From contig NZ_RJJD01000005.1 in NCBI RefSeq assembly GCF_003721515.1, positions 62,001-126,000 on the forward strand: a stretch of DNA of 64,000 nt. The letters are read 5' to 3'. Position numbers and translations under genes: made by a program. Numbering within the stretch: the stretch's first letter is position 1; each line of letters starts with the position of its first letter. The stretch is from Rufibacter latericius (GTDB lineage Bacteria; Bacteroidota; Bacteroidia; Cytophagales; Hymenobacteraceae). The notes under the pieces are model-generated. The model saw nothing but the letters and a program-made list of their open reading frames with translations. It had not been told where the DNA came from and searched no databases. Below are positions 16,809-25,536 of this stretch, one piece after another.

Positions 16809-17861
16809 ATGCACAAGATGAGCAGAGATGAGAAGTACATGCAACGGGCTCTGGACCTGGCTGCCCTTGGTACCAGTTGGGCCCGCCCTAACCCCATTGT
16901 GGGTTGCGTGGTGGTCCATGAAAACAAGATCATTGGGGAAGGGTGGCACCAGAGATACGGAGGGCCGCATGCCGAGGTGAATGCCCTCAACAGTGTTCAG
17001 GATAAAAGCTTGCTTCCCCATTGCCAGGTATATGTGACGTTGGAGCCCTGCTCCCACTACGGCAAAACTCCGCCCTGCGCCGATTTCCTGATCCAGCACG
17101 GGGTACGGGACGTGGTCATCTGCAACACTGACCCCAACCCTTTGGTGTCTGGTCGGGGCATCCGGAAACTAACGGAGGCAGGCTGCAAAGTTCACATCGG
17201 GGTATTGAAGGAAGAAGGCCTTGAGTTGAACCGTCGTTTTTTCACTTTCCAGATCAGGAAACGGCCCTATTTGGTGTTAAAATGGGCGGAATCAGCGGAT
17301 GGGTTTATTGCCCTGCCCAACTATCAAGCCACCCAGATCTCAGGCTCCTTGGCGAAACAACTTGTCCATAAATGGCGCACCGAGGAACAGGCCATTCTGG
17401 TGGGCACTCGCACGGCACTCCACGATAACCCCCAACTGAATACCCGCCACTGGCCCGGTCCGGCTCCGCTAAGAATCGCCATCGACAAACACCTGAACAT
17501 TCCGGCTACCCATCACTTGCTAGACGATTCTCAGCCCACCTTGGTGTACACTTACCAAGAGAAACAAGCCACCATCCAGACCACGTTTGCCATCCTTTCG
17601 CCCGATGAAGACTTTTTACCCCAGATGCTGACCGACCTTTACCAACGGAATGTACAGTCGGTGCTGGTGGAAGGGGGAACGTTGTTGCTGGAGGCGTTTC
17701 TTCAGGCTAACCTTTGGGACGAAATCAGGGTCCTGAAAAGTCCGAAAAAGCTGGGAGAGGGCGTTAAAGCTCCCCAACTTCCGGCTTTGCCTTTTTCCTC
17801 CCGAATGAAGGTAGGCGACGACGAACTTACGGTTTATCGAAACCAGCACCAGTTCCTTTAG
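16809..17861 (+). CDS. ribD: Bifunctional riboflavin deaminase/reductase RibD
   Basis: A 350-residue enzyme for two steps of riboflavin synthesis. The N-terminal deaminase domain (about 1-145) has the zinc-site motif H54-A-E56 and Cys81/Cys90 in PCSHYGKTPPC. The C-terminal reductase domain (about 150-350) has LKWAESADGFIA and LVEGGTLLLEAFL. The start at 16809 could instead be the ATG at 16818. It is followed 12 bp later by a palindrome element. No other riboflavin genes are adjacent. Confidence 0.93.
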   Translation: MHKMSRDEKYMQRALDLAALGTSWARPNPIVGCVVVHENKIIGEGWHQRYGGPHAEVNALNSVQDKSLLPHCQVYVTLEPCSHYGKTPPCADFLIQHGVRDVVICNTDPNPLVSGRGIRKLTEAGCKVHIGVLKEEGLELNRRFFTFQIRKRPYLVLKWAESADGFIALPNYQATQISGSLAKQLVHKWRTEEQAILVGTRTALHDNPQLNTRHWPGPAPLRIAIDKHLNIPATHHLLDDSQPTLVYTYQEKQATIQTTFAILSPDEDFLPQMLTDLYQRNVQSVLVEGGTLLLEAFLQANLWDEIRVLKSPKKLGEGVKAPQLPALPFSSRMKVGDDELTVYRNQHQFL

Positions 17862-17872
17862 CAGACTTCTTT

Positions 17873-17907
17873 CTTTGAGCCTGTTTTCTCGAAAAGGGCC
17901 CTGAAAC
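17873..17907. repeat. Intergenic palindrome element, copy 9
   Basis: CTTTGAGCCTGTTTTCTCG then AAAAGGGCCCTGAAAC, 12 bp after the ribD stop. Confidence 0.65.
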
Positions 17908-17949
17908 AAAAAGCAACCCACCTAGCTGCCTTGGTATACCAGAGGACAG

Positions 17950-17980
17950 TTGCTCCAGGAAACTTGGGAGGCTACCTTTG
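17950..17980 (+). promoter_or_regulatory. Bacteroidota promoter of fRMsr gene
   Basis: TTG at 17950-17952, a 20-bp spacer, then TACCTTTG at 17973-17980. This matches the Bacteroidota -33/-7 pattern. Transcription would start near 17987, which rules out a start codon at 17931 and supports ATG 18051. Confidence 0.75.
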
Positions 17981-18050
17981 CCGTTCAAGAACAAGCTGTG
18001 CTTCCCAGAACAACAGCACATCAGCACATTTACAAATCAGCACATTCCCC

Positions 18051-18533
18051 ATGGCCGAAGACTTATTTATTGACAAGACCCTCTCTAAAGAAGAGAAATA
18101 CAAAGCCCTGCTTCCGCAGATAGAAGCCCTGGTAGCGCCGGAAACCGATTTGATCGCCAATCTTTCCAATGTGATGGCGGCTCTGAAAGAAGGGTTCAAC
18201 TTTTTCTGGGTGGGCGCTTACCTGGTGAAAGAAAACCAACTGGTACTGGGGCCTTTCCAGGGACCGGTGGCCTGCACGCGTATCCCGTTCCACAAAGGCG
18301 TTTGCGGTGCCTGTTATACCCGCCGCGAAACCATTCTGGTACCAGACGTGGAAGCGTTCCCGGGGCACATCGCCTGCAGCAGCGCATCGAAATCCGAGAT
18401 TGTGGTGCCGGTGATCAAAGATGGCGAAGTGAAAATGGTATTGGACGTGGACAGCGACCGCCTGGATGATTTCGACGAAGTGGATCAGAAATACCTGGAG
18501 CAATTGATGAAAATGGCCGAGAACTGGTTCTAA
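18051..18533 (+). CDS. msrC: Free methionine-(R)-sulfoxide reductase (GAF domain)
   Basis: A 160-residue single GAF-domain protein that reduces free Met-R-sulfoxide, an oxidative-stress repair reaction in the cytoplasm. The three catalytic/resolving cysteines of the family are present with the same spacing as in E. coli YebR: Cys75 (GPVACTRIP), Cys85 (GVCG) and Cys109 (GHIACSS). The VPDVEAFPGHIACSSASKSE stretch is the family signature. An extra Cys88 is present. ATG 18051 was chosen because a good promoter lies at 17950-17980. It converges with psd, with a 21-bp terminator stem between them. Confidence 0.93.
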   Translation: MAEDLFIDKTLSKEEKYKALLPQIEALVAPETDLIANLSNVMAALKEGFNFFWVGAYLVKENQLVLGPFQGPVACTRIPFHKGVCGACYTRRETILVPDVEAFPGHIACSSASKSEIVVPVIKDGEVKMVLDVDSDRLDDFDEVDQKYLEQLMKMAENWF

Positions 18534-18582
18534 GCTAGCTTCAAGTATCGCGTATGAAGTAGCAAGACTTCTTGAATCAGCG

Positions 18583-18616
18583 ATTTGGGCCTGATTTCTA
18601 GAAAACACCCCTAAAC
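18583..18616. repeat. Intergenic palindrome element, copy 10
   Basis: ATTTGGGCCTGATTTCTAG then AAAACACCCCTAAAC. It directly abuts the long terminator stem beginning at 18617. Confidence 0.6.
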
Positions 18617-18663
18617 TAAAATGAAGAAGCCTCATCTTTCCCAGATGAGGCTTCTTCATTTTA
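18617..18663. terminator. Long bidirectional terminator
   Basis: A perfect 21-bp stem (18617-18637 with 18643-18663) and a 5-nt loop, flanked by A and T runs. It lies between the converging msrC and psd genes. Confidence 0.85.
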
Positions 18664-18707
18664 TATAAATCTGAATCTCAGAAAACGTCTTGATAGGTAA
18701 TACCAAC

Positions 18708-19394
18708 TTACCCGAAGAACGAGCCCGAACTGCTGGTTTTCAATTGGGCGATGACGGTCTGCCCGCCTTTGGTTTTCTGACCCAGTTCTACTTTCACCTC
18801 GGTGTCTACCGGAACAAAGATGTCTACCCGTGAGCCGAATTTGATGAACCCAAACTCCTCGCCCTGGTTTACTTCATCACCCTCGGTCACATACCACACA
18901 ATTCGGCGCGCCATGGCACCAGCGATCTGCCGGAACAACACCTCGGGACCAGCAAGAGACTCCACTACTACCGTGGTGCGCTCGTTTTTGGTGCTTGATT
19001 TTGGGTGCCAGGCCACAAAGTAGTTTCCGGGGTGGTATTTGAAATACTTCACGATTCCGGAAACCGGGTTACGCGTGATGTGCACGTTGATGGGCGACAT
19101 GAAGATGGAAATCTGCTTGCGCACATCGTTGAAGTACTCCGGTTCCTCCACGTTCTCAATCACCACTACTTTGCCATCGGCGGGGGCTACCACCAGGTCC
19201 TCGTGCAGAAGCAGGTTCCGGTACGGGCTCCGGAAAAACTGCAGAATGAGCAGGAAAACGATAAACGAAACGCCGGAGAAGATTCTATTGAACGTCAGGT
19301 GCTCGCTGTTGAAATAGTAAAGCAGCATGTTTACAATCAGCAATCCTAACAGGGTAAAAAACAGAATCTTTCGTCCTTCTTTATGAATTTTCAT
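18708..19394 (-). CDS. psd: Phosphatidylserine decarboxylase proenzyme
   Basis: A 228-residue short (PSD-A type) decarboxylase making phosphatidylethanolamine at the inner membrane. Two hydrophobic segments occupy residues 10-27 and 40-54. The self-cleavage site that yields the pyruvoyl group is Gly187-Ser188 in FIKFGSRVDIF. The APADGKVV and HITRNPVSG motifs are typical. It shares the minus strand with cdsA, the earlier step of phospholipid synthesis, but gdhA and a terminator lie between them. Confidence 0.93.
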   Translation of the reverse strand: MKIHKEGRKILFFTLLGLLIVNMLLYYFNSEHLTFNRIFSGVSFIVFLLILQFFRSPYRNLLLHEDLVVAPADGKVVVIENVEEPEYFNDVRKQISIFMSPINVHITRNPVSGIVKYFKYHPGNYFVAWHPKSSTKNERTTVVVESLAGPEVLFRQIAGAMARRIVWYVTEGDEVNQGEEFGFIKFGSRVDIFVPVDTEVKVELGQKTKGGQTVIAQLKTSSSGSFFG

Positions 19395-19434
19395 CAGATA
19401 CGCGTTGGGCTCAACAACAAAAATATAAAAAAAA

Positions 19435-19467
19435 CCGCCTCCTGTCTAGAAAAAAGACGGAAGGCGG
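19435..19467 (-). terminator. Hairpin terminator after gdhA
   Basis: Thirteen-position stem (19435-19447 with 19455-19467), one mismatch and one G-T pair. An A-rich tract at 19421-19434 gives the U tail on the minus strand. Confidence 0.75.
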
Positions 19468-19508
19468 CAAGAATAGATGAATTTCAATCCTTTCTCAGGG
19501 TGTCTTGC

Positions 19509-20804
19509 TTAGAAGCCGCCCCGGAATTTATAGGTCTGCGCGACCTTGTCAATGGCCACAATGTAGGCGGCAATACGCATGGGAACGTTGTATTTCTGAG
19601 ACGTAGCGTACACTTTGTTGAAGGCCTCAGTCATGATCCGGTCAGAGCGTTCGGTCACCATGTCCAGGCTCCACTTGTAGCCCAAACGGTTCTGCACCCA
19701 CTCAAAGTAAGACACGGTCACCCCGCCGGAGTTGGCCAAAATATCAGGCACTACCATGATGCCTTTCTCATTGATGATCTTATCGGCGTTAGCCGAGGTT
19801 GGGCCGTTGGCGCCTTCCACGATCAGTTTAGCCTGGATTTGGTGCGCGTTGCGGGCGGTGATCACGTCTTCTACGGCAGCCGGCACTAATAAATCCACCG
19901 CTGAGGTCAACAGCTCATCGTTGCTGATGGGCTCTGCGCCCCCGTAACCTTCCAGACGACCGTTATGCGCGTTCTTATAGGCAATGGCTTCCTCAATGTT
20001 GATGCCGCCTTCGTTCCAGTAAGCGCCGCTCACGTCGCTTACGCCCAGGATTTTCACCCCACGCTCAGCCAACAGTTTCGCTGCCCAGGAACCTACGTTC
20101 CCGAAGCCCTGCACGGCAGCGGTAGATTGGGTTGGGTTCATGCCCAGTTTCTCCATCGCGGCCATCGCCGATACCATCACACCGCGGCCGGTCGCTTCTA
20201 CGCGGCCCAAAGAACCGCCCAGTACCAACGGCTTACCTGTTACCACGGAGTTCACGGTCATGCCTTTGGTTTTGGAGTATTCGTCCATCAACCAGGCCAT
20301 CTCGCGCGGACCGGTACCCATATCCGGGGCCGGAATATCCTGGTCAGGACCAAAAGTATCGATCAAAGCCACGGTATAGGCGCGGGTCAAGCGCTCCAGC
20401 TCACCGGCGGACATGGCAGTAGGATCACACACGATTCCGCCTTTGGCTCCGCCGTACGGAATGTCTACTACGGCACACTTCCAGGTCATCCAGGCAGCCA
20501 GGGCTTTCACCTCATCCAGGAAAACGCCTTTGTCATACCGGATACCACCTTTAGAAGGGCCTAATATATTAGAGTGCACCACCCGGAAGCCTTCAAATAC
20601 GCGCACACTGCCATCATCCATGGTCACGGGTAAATTCACAATTACCTGACGGGTAGGCGATTTCAGAACTTCATAGGTATCGTCATCCAAACCCAGCACT
20701 TCCGCCGCAATGTTGAAACGGGACATCATGGACTCAAAAGGATTCTCTTTGTCCTTGATAGGTGCTGGTTCTTTATAAGCCATCTTACTGTTATATGCTG
20801 CCAT
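19509..20804 (-). CDS. gdhA: Glutamate dehydrogenase (ELFV family)
   Basis: A 431-residue hexameric-type glutamate dehydrogenase linking 2-oxoglutarate/ammonia to glutamate. It has the substrate segment LGPSKGGIRY, the catalytic Lys in PYGGAKGGIVCDP (about residues 120-132), the DIPAPDMGTG loop, and the NAD(P) fold with VQGFGNVG (about 230-237). Length and motifs match the 420-430-residue group. It has its own -7 element (20844-20851) and terminator. A second, more distant family member lies at 35030-36256. Confidence 0.93.
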   Translation of the reverse strand: MAAYNSKMAYKEPAPIKDKENPFESMMSRFNIAAEVLGLDDDTYEVLKSPTRQVIVNLPVTMDDGSVRVFEGFRVVHSNILGPSKGGIRYDKGVFLDEVKALAAWMTWKCAVVDIPYGGAKGGIVCDPTAMSAGELERLTRAYTVALIDTFGPDQDIPAPDMGTGPREMAWLMDEYSKTKGMTVNSVVTGKPLVLGGSLGRVEATGRGVMVSAMAAMEKLGMNPTQSTAAVQGFGNVGSWAAKLLAERGVKILGVSDVSGAYWNEGGINIEEAIAYKNAHNGRLEGYGGAEPISNDELLTSAVDLLVPAAVEDVITARNAHQIQAKLIVEGANGPTSANADKIINEKGIMVVPDILANSGGVTVSYFEWVQNRLGYKWSLDMVTERSDRIMTEAFNKVYATSQKYNVPMRIAAYIVAIDKVAQTYKFRGGF

Positions 20805-20843
20805 AAATTATTAATTTGCTAATCAGGGGAAAATATCAGGCCC

Positions 20844-20851
20844 CAAAATTA
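20844..20851 (-). promoter_or_regulatory. -7 element (TAATTTTG) of gdhA
   Basis: Exact TAnnTTTG match on the minus strand, 40 bp upstream of the gdhA ATG. No TTG is found at the ideal -33 distance. Confidence 0.55.
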
Positions 20852-20901
20852 CCAATTTTGCAAAACAATACTAATGTTGGCGCTTTTATTAATAGGTTAT
20901 T

Positions 20902-21732
20902 TTACTTCACCAATTCTAAAAAAGCCACTAAAAAGGGTACCACCAGAATCAGGCTATCGAACCGATCCAGGATGCCGCCGTGCCCAGGAATGAGGGTCCC
21001 AGAGTCTTTCACGTCCAGGCTTCTTTTGAGCATGGATTCCACTAAGTCGCCCAAAACCCCGAACACAGAAACCAATACGGCCACGCCTACCCAGTGCTCC
21101 AGTTCCAGGTCATGGAAGTACAGGGACAATATCCATGCCACACCCAAAGACAAAAGCACGCCGCCAACCCAGCCCTCCCAGGTTTTGCCGGGCGAAATAC
21201 GCGGAAATAATTTATTTTTCCCAAAGGTTTTACCCGCCGCATAGGCTCCTGTGTCTGAGGACCAGATCAGGAACATAACACCCAGAATAATCTGCCAGCT
21301 GTATCTGTCTGGCAGAAAAGCCAGTACGTGCAACAGCGTAAACGGAGCCGCGATGTAGAAAACACCCACCAGTGTGAGGGCCACATTGGTAAAGGGCTGC
21401 TCTTTTTTGCGGTACAGCTCGGCCACCAAGGCCAGCAGCATCACGGGCGGCAGCAGGAAAAGCCAGTCACTGGAGACATCGCCGCGCTCCACGGCAAAGC
21501 CCAACCCGTACAAACCAATGCCCAGCAAGGCACCGATCACCCGATTGGGCTGAAACCCTCTGAAAGAAAGTAAACGGTAAAATTCCAGCAGCCCTAGGAT
21601 GGTGAGCGCCAGAAACAGCACGAAAAACGTCCACTCGTTCAGGTAAATGGCCCCTATGAAAACAGCACCACCGATGGCTCCGGCCAGCACGCGCTGCTGC
21701 AGATTACTCATTTGTTTTTTCTCTTTTTCCAT
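20902..21732 (-). CDS. cdsA: Phosphatidate cytidylyltransferase
   Basis: A 276-residue integral membrane enzyme with about eight hydrophobic segments that makes CDP-diacylglycerol from phosphatidate and CTP. The C-terminal signature is at residues 228-262 (LGDLVESMLKRSLDVKDSG; GHGGILDRFDSL), with SSDTGAYAAGKTFGKN near 158-173. The start could also be the ATG eight codons in. It lies downstream of the CPBP protease gene on the same strand, with 75 bp and a palindrome element between. Confidence 0.93.
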   Translation of the reverse strand: MEKEKKQMSNLQQRVLAGAIGGAVFIGAIYLNEWTFFVLFLALTILGLLEFYRLLSFRGFQPNRVIGALLGIGLYGLGFAVERGDVSSDWLFLLPPVMLLALVAELYRKKEQPFTNVALTLVGVFYIAAPFTLLHVLAFLPDRYSWQIILGVMFLIWSSDTGAYAAGKTFGKNKLFPRISPGKTWEGWVGGVLLSLGVAWILSLYFHDLELEHWVGVAVLVSVFGVLGDLVESMLKRSLDVKDSGTLIPGHGGILDRFDSLILVVPFLVAFLELVK

Positions 21733-21780
21733 TTACAAGGATTAAGCAACACCAGGGCGCAAGGGAGAACCCGCCTGCGG

Positions 21781-21815
21781 CTTTAGGGCTGATTTCTGAA
21801 AACAAGGTTAGAAAC
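21781..21815. repeat. Intergenic palindrome element, copy 11 (overlaps stop codon)
   Basis: CTTTAGGGCTGATTTCTG then AAAACAAGGTTAGAAAC. The TTA at 21808-21810 is the stop codon of the CPBP gene, so the element starts inside the coding end. Confidence 0.65.
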
Positions 21816-22755
21816 GGGGCTCTTCCTCTACGGCGGCAGAAGGTAATCTACGGAAGGCCGCGTACAGGCTGTATAGGATACCGGCACTCAGCACCACCGA
21901 AAACAGCGACAAAGGCAGGTTCTCGGGCTCGGTAGACTCCACGTTGATGGCCACGGCATTGCGCTGCGCCAAGAACATCATGAGCACCATGAAGCCGTTG
22001 TTGATGAAGTGCCCCAGGATAGGCACCCAGATATTACCAGACCACCAGTACAGGTACCCAAACAACACCCCTAGCAGAATGCGCGGCACCACCCCATAGA
22101 ACTGCATGTGAATAATTCCGAAGACGATGGCCGCCACCCAGATGCCTAGGTGCGGGTTACGCCACCAGCGCTGCAATTCCCGCTGCACAATGCCTCTAAA
22201 GGCCAACTCCTCGCCAATGGCGGGCAGCACGGCAAATACCACCAGCCCCAGGATCAACTGCGGAATAGTGCTGATTTTAGTCAACTCCAGGGTAAGCTCG
22301 CGCAGTTCATCTTCTTTGGCTTTGGCCCAGCGCTCAAACGCCTCCAGAAAAGACGGGAAATCGATGTTCGCGTTCCAATGCACTACCCAGGAAGCCGCCG
22401 GCATGATCACCAACAGCAGCAAGGCACTAGCCAGCATCAAATAGAAAGGAACCGCCAACCTGGGCGAAAGGAAATCATACGGCCGATGGGCATTGAACCG
22501 AAGAAAGGCAAGAGAAGCGATGGTGAAGCCTACCAAATGCACCACGCCCTGAAACAGCACCAACGCGCTGCGGCTCTCAGGATAGTCACTGGGCCGGGAC
22601 AGCATCTGGGAAATCTCCATCAGCCCGAAACCCCACAGGACTTTCACCAACACCATGGCCAGGAAATTCCCGATGAACAGGCCCGCCACCACAAACCCCG
22701 TGAACAACAAAAGTGACTTAAACGGATGCAGCGTAGGTGAGATGAAACCTTTCAT
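21808..22755 (-). CDS. CPBP-family intramembrane glutamic protease
   Basis: A 315-residue multi-pass protein of the CPBP/CAAX-protease (ABI) family. The catalytic EExxxR motif is in IGEELAFRGIVQREL (about 203-217), followed by the FGIIHMQF and LGHFINNGFMV histidine motifs in later helices. About eight hydrophobic segments are present. Family members cleave membrane proteins or act in peptide maturation. The substrate here is unknown. The gene is divergent from dusB with a 56-bp gap. Its stop codon lies inside a palindrome element. Confidence 0.88.
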   Translation of the reverse strand: MKGFISPTLHPFKSLLLFTGFVVAGLFIGNFLAMVLVKVLWGFGLMEISQMLSRPSDYPESRSALVLFQGVVHLVGFTIASLAFLRFNAHRPYDFLSPRLAVPFYLMLASALLLLVIMPAASWVVHWNANIDFPSFLEAFERWAKAKEDELRELTLELTKISTIPQLILGLVVFAVLPAIGEELAFRGIVQRELQRWWRNPHLGIWVAAIVFGIIHMQFYGVVPRILLGVLFGYLYWWSGNIWVPILGHFINNGFMVLMMFLAQRNAVAINVESTEPENLPLSLFSVVLSAGILYSLYAAFRRLPSAAVEEEPRF

Positions 22756-22811
22756 ATAGGCGGTGTGGTTTTAATGAGGTAAATTTACGCGAAATATTTA
22801 AACTCAATCAC

Positions 22812-23810
22812 GTGGTAAAAATCGGTCAGATAGAGCTACCGGACTTCCCGCTGCTGTTGGCGCCTATGGAAGACGTCAGCGACCCACCCTTCCGGGCAGT
22901 GTGCAAGGCCAACGGCGCCGACTTAATGTATACGGAGTTCATCTCCTCTGAAGGCCTCATACGGGATGCCGCCAAAAGTCGCCAGAAATTGGACATCTTT
23001 GACTACGAGCAGCCCATCGGGATCCAGATCTTCGGTTCTGATATTGACTCCATGCGCGAGTCGGCGGTGATCTCGGCGCAGGTAGGCCCCGATTTAATTG
23101 ACATCAACTACGGTTGCCCGGTGAAAAACGTGGCCTGCAAAGGTGCCGGCGCGGCCTTGCTGCGCGATATCCCTAAGATGGTGGCCATGACCTCGGCCAT
23201 TGTACAGGCGGTAGAGCCGTTTGGTTTACCGGTAACCGTGAAAACCCGTCTGGGCTGGGACGATTCCACCAAAAACGTAGAAGAAGTAGCTGAACGCTTG
23301 CAGGACATCGGGATCAAAGCCTTGACTGTGCACGGCCGCACCCGCGTACAGATGTACAAAGGCGAGGCCGACTGGACCCTGATCCGGAAAATCAAAGAGA
23401 ACCCACGCATCCAAATCCCTATTTTCGGGAACGGTGACATTGACACTCCGGAGAAAGCCGTGGAGTACAAAAATAAATACGGCGTGGATGGGGTTATGAT
23501 TGGCCGCGCCTCAATCGGGTATCCATGGATTTTCCGGGAGGTGAAGCACTACATGCAGACCGGCGAGCTGCTGGCCCCGCCTACTATTCAGGAGCGCATT
23601 GACATGTGCAAAATGCACTTCGATAAAGGTCTGGAGTGGAAAGGCCCGCGCCTGGGCATCTTTGAGATGCGCCGCCATTACGCCAACTACTTCAGAGGTT
23701 TGCCTAATGTGAAAGGCTACCGAACCCGCCTGGTGCAGACCGAAGACCCGCAGGAAATCTACGCCATTCTGGACGAGATTGCTAATTCTATGGAGTACGC
23801 GGAGGCGTAA
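22812..23810 (+). CDS. dusB: tRNA-dihydrouridine synthase
   Basis: A 332-residue FMN enzyme that reduces uridines in the tRNA D-loop. It has the TIM-barrel start LLLAPMEDVSDPPFR (15-28), the catalytic Cys102 in INYGCPVKNV, VKTRLGWDD and VHGRTRVQMYKGEADW. The last part (after about 240) is the helical tRNA-binding domain. The start is GTG 22812, which precedes the standard N terminus directly. A self-complementary TAAATTTA at 22780-22787 in the short divergent gap resembles a -7 element. Confidence 0.92.
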   Translation: MVKIGQIELPDFPLLLAPMEDVSDPPFRAVCKANGADLMYTEFISSEGLIRDAAKSRQKLDIFDYEQPIGIQIFGSDIDSMRESAVISAQVGPDLIDINYGCPVKNVACKGAGAALLRDIPKMVAMTSAIVQAVEPFGLPVTVKTRLGWDDSTKNVEEVAERLQDIGIKALTVHGRTRVQMYKGEADWTLIRKIKENPRIQIPIFGNGDIDTPEKAVEYKNKYGVDGVMIGRASIGYPWIFREVKHYMQTGELLAPPTIQERIDMCKMHFDKGLEWKGPRLGIFEMRRHYANYFRGLPNVKGYRTRLVQTEDPQEIYAILDEIANSMEYAEA

Positions 23811-23835
23811 GCTCTAAATTATAAACCGAAGAAGC

Positions 23836-23870
23836 GTTTCAGGGCTGATTTACGAAAATCGGCCCCGAAA
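23836..23870. repeat. Intergenic palindrome element, copy 12
   Basis: GTTTCAGGGCTGATTTACG then AAAATCGGCCCCGAAA, 25 bp after the dusB stop. First of two copies in this 230-bp gap. Confidence 0.7.
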
Positions 23871-23930
23871 AGCTTTTCTTTTTCTTCCCTACTAAACAGG
23901 CTTGATCTGACGCCTTGGAGAAGCGAGGCG

Positions 23931-23965
23931 CTTAAGGCCTATTTTTAGCAAACTAGGCTCCAAAC
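23931..23965. repeat. Intergenic palindrome element, copy 13
   Basis: CTTAAGGCCTATTTTTAGC then AAACTAGGCTCCAAAC, 47 bp upstream of the -7 element of the EamA transporter gene. Confidence 0.65.
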
Positions 23966-24011
23966 CCTTTGATATCTTTTCTGCATCTACTTACTAGTAA
24001 GCAGCAAATAG

Positions 24012-24019
24012 TATCTTTG
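24012..24019 (+). promoter_or_regulatory. -7 element (TATCTTTG) of EamA transporter gene
   Basis: Exact TAnnTTTG match. It lies inside the longest possible reading frame, so the true start must be downstream. It supports GTG 24044. Confidence 0.6.
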
Positions 24020-24043
24020 CCCTTCCATTTTCGCCCAGCCGCC

Positions 24044-24958
24044 GTGTCTACCCAAACTACCTCCCCCGCCGTTGCCCATTCCACCACCTCTACCCCCACT
24101 TTGGCGTGGGTGATCTTGATTGGCCTGGCGCTCATTTGGGGCACCTCGTTTATCTTGATCAAGAAAGGGCTGGAAGTTTTTTCCTCCGATGAATTAGGTG
24201 CCATCCGGATTACCATCGCCACGCTGGCTTTGCTGCCTTTTGCCTTAAAGGGGTTGAAAGCGCCCAAGCCTCATCAATGGAAGTTCCTTTTACTGAGCGG
24301 ATTGATTGGCAACCTGATTCCGGCGTTTCTGTTCGCTTACGCCGAGACGCAGCTGGCGAGCGGCTTAGCGGGCGTCCTGAATTCCCTTACGGCGCTGTTC
24401 ACGCTCATCATCGGGGCGATTTTCTTTCAGCAGAAGATCACGCTTTTGCGGGTGCTGGGTATCCTGATTGGGATTGTGGGCACGGCTGTCTTGATTTTCA
24501 TGGGGAGCGCGCAGGAAAGCTCGTCCAACTCTTTTTATGGCTTGTACGTGGTGTTGGCCACGGTACTGTACGGCGGAAGTTTGAACATCATCAAACACTG
24601 TTTGGCGGGCATCAAGCCGCTGACCATGGCTAGTCTGGCGTTGCTTACCGTTGGCCCTATTGCATTTGCTTATCTCTGCACCACCCCGGCGCTGGAAAAG
24701 ATGGCCACGCAACCTGCCGCTTGGGAAGCGTTGGGGTACATTACGTTATTGGCCGTGTTCAGTACGGCCATTGGGTTGGTATTCTATAATAAGCTCATCC
24801 ACATGACCAACACGCTGTTTGCCAGCACCTCTACCTACCTCATGCCCATTGTGGCGTTGATCTGGGGCGTTGCCGATGGCGAAACCATCCACCTGATGCA
24901 CTACGTGGGCATGGCCGTCATTCTGGGCGGAGTGCTGTTGGTGAATCGGGCGAAATAA
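24044..24958 (+). CDS. EamA/DMT-family transporter
   Basis: A 304-residue drug/metabolite-type permease with ten hydrophobic segments in two EamA halves (about 22-155 and 165-300). Typical motifs are ALIWGTSFILIKKGLE near the start and STYLMPIVALIWGV near the end. I placed the start at GTG 24044 because a -7 promoter element at 24012-24019 lies within the longer frame that begins at 23969. The family exports metabolites, amino acids or drugs. The substrate is unknown. It converges with the next gene with only 11 bp between stops. Confidence 0.85.
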   Translation: MSTQTTSPAVAHSTTSTPTLAWVILIGLALIWGTSFILIKKGLEVFSSDELGAIRITIATLALLPFALKGLKAPKPHQWKFLLLSGLIGNLIPAFLFAYAETQLASGLAGVLNSLTALFTLIIGAIFFQQKITLLRVLGILIGIVGTAVLIFMGSAQESSSNSFYGLYVVLATVLYGGSLNIIKHCLAGIKPLTMASLALLTVGPIAFAYLCTTPALEKMATQPAAWEALGYITLLAVFSTAIGLVFYNKLIHMTNTLFASTSTYLMPIVALIWGVADGETIHLMHYVGMAVILGGVLLVNRAK

Positions 24959-24969
24959 AGGAACGGGAA

Positions 24970-25392
24970 CTAGCGGTCGGCGCGGGATTTGAGGAGCCAG
25001 GCCACGGCATCTTGCTCTGCCGTAAAGACGGCCATTTTGGTGAGGTCACTATACTTATCCAGAAGTTCCAGCCCCACATTGTCGCGGATGTAGGCATAAT
25101 GGGTGGGGGTTACCAGATTGGCGTAATAGCTGGGATAGTTCAACTCCTCCTCTAGAAGCGGGAAGAACGTCTGCAGTAACCAGGCTTCGTCTTCTGCAGA
25201 CACCTGCCCCCGGCTGCGTAAATCAAACATGTAATAGGCGGTTCTTACCTCTTTGGCTAAATCAAGGGCGTGCAGGTATCCTTGCCGAAGCTGTACAGAA
25301 TCTGGGTCCCGAAACCACCGCAGGAACAGGATATCCAAATCTTTCCGGTACGTCAGGTGCAGATTGCTCTCTAATATCTCTCTCTCAACCAC
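24970..25392 (-). CDS. Hypothetical protein, STAS/SpoIIAA-like size
   Basis: A 140-residue soluble protein without signal peptide. The pattern of LHLTYRKDLDILFLRWFR, a central YYMFDLRSRG and C-terminal helices recalls small STAS-like (SpoIIAA) domains common in Bacteroidota. This rests on secondary-structure style, not on a clear motif. No neighbour suggests a role. Confidence 0.6.
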   Translation of the reverse strand: MVEREILESNLHLTYRKDLDILFLRWFRDPDSVQLRQGYLHALDLAKEVRTAYYMFDLRSRGQVSAEDEAWLLQTFFPLLEEELNYPSYYANLVTPTHYAYIRDNVGLELLDKYSDLTKMAVFTAEQDAVAWLLKSRADR

Positions 25393-25536
25393 GGCCTAAG
25401 CTTTAAACAGGCAAGCGCACAGTTCTGCCAGCCCCAAGTATAAGCAAGATACCACCTATCGGGTTATAAAGAAAAATAATTTAAACCTTTTTATGCTTCC
25501 CACGTACGGCTTTCCGCAAAATACCTGCGGCAGAAG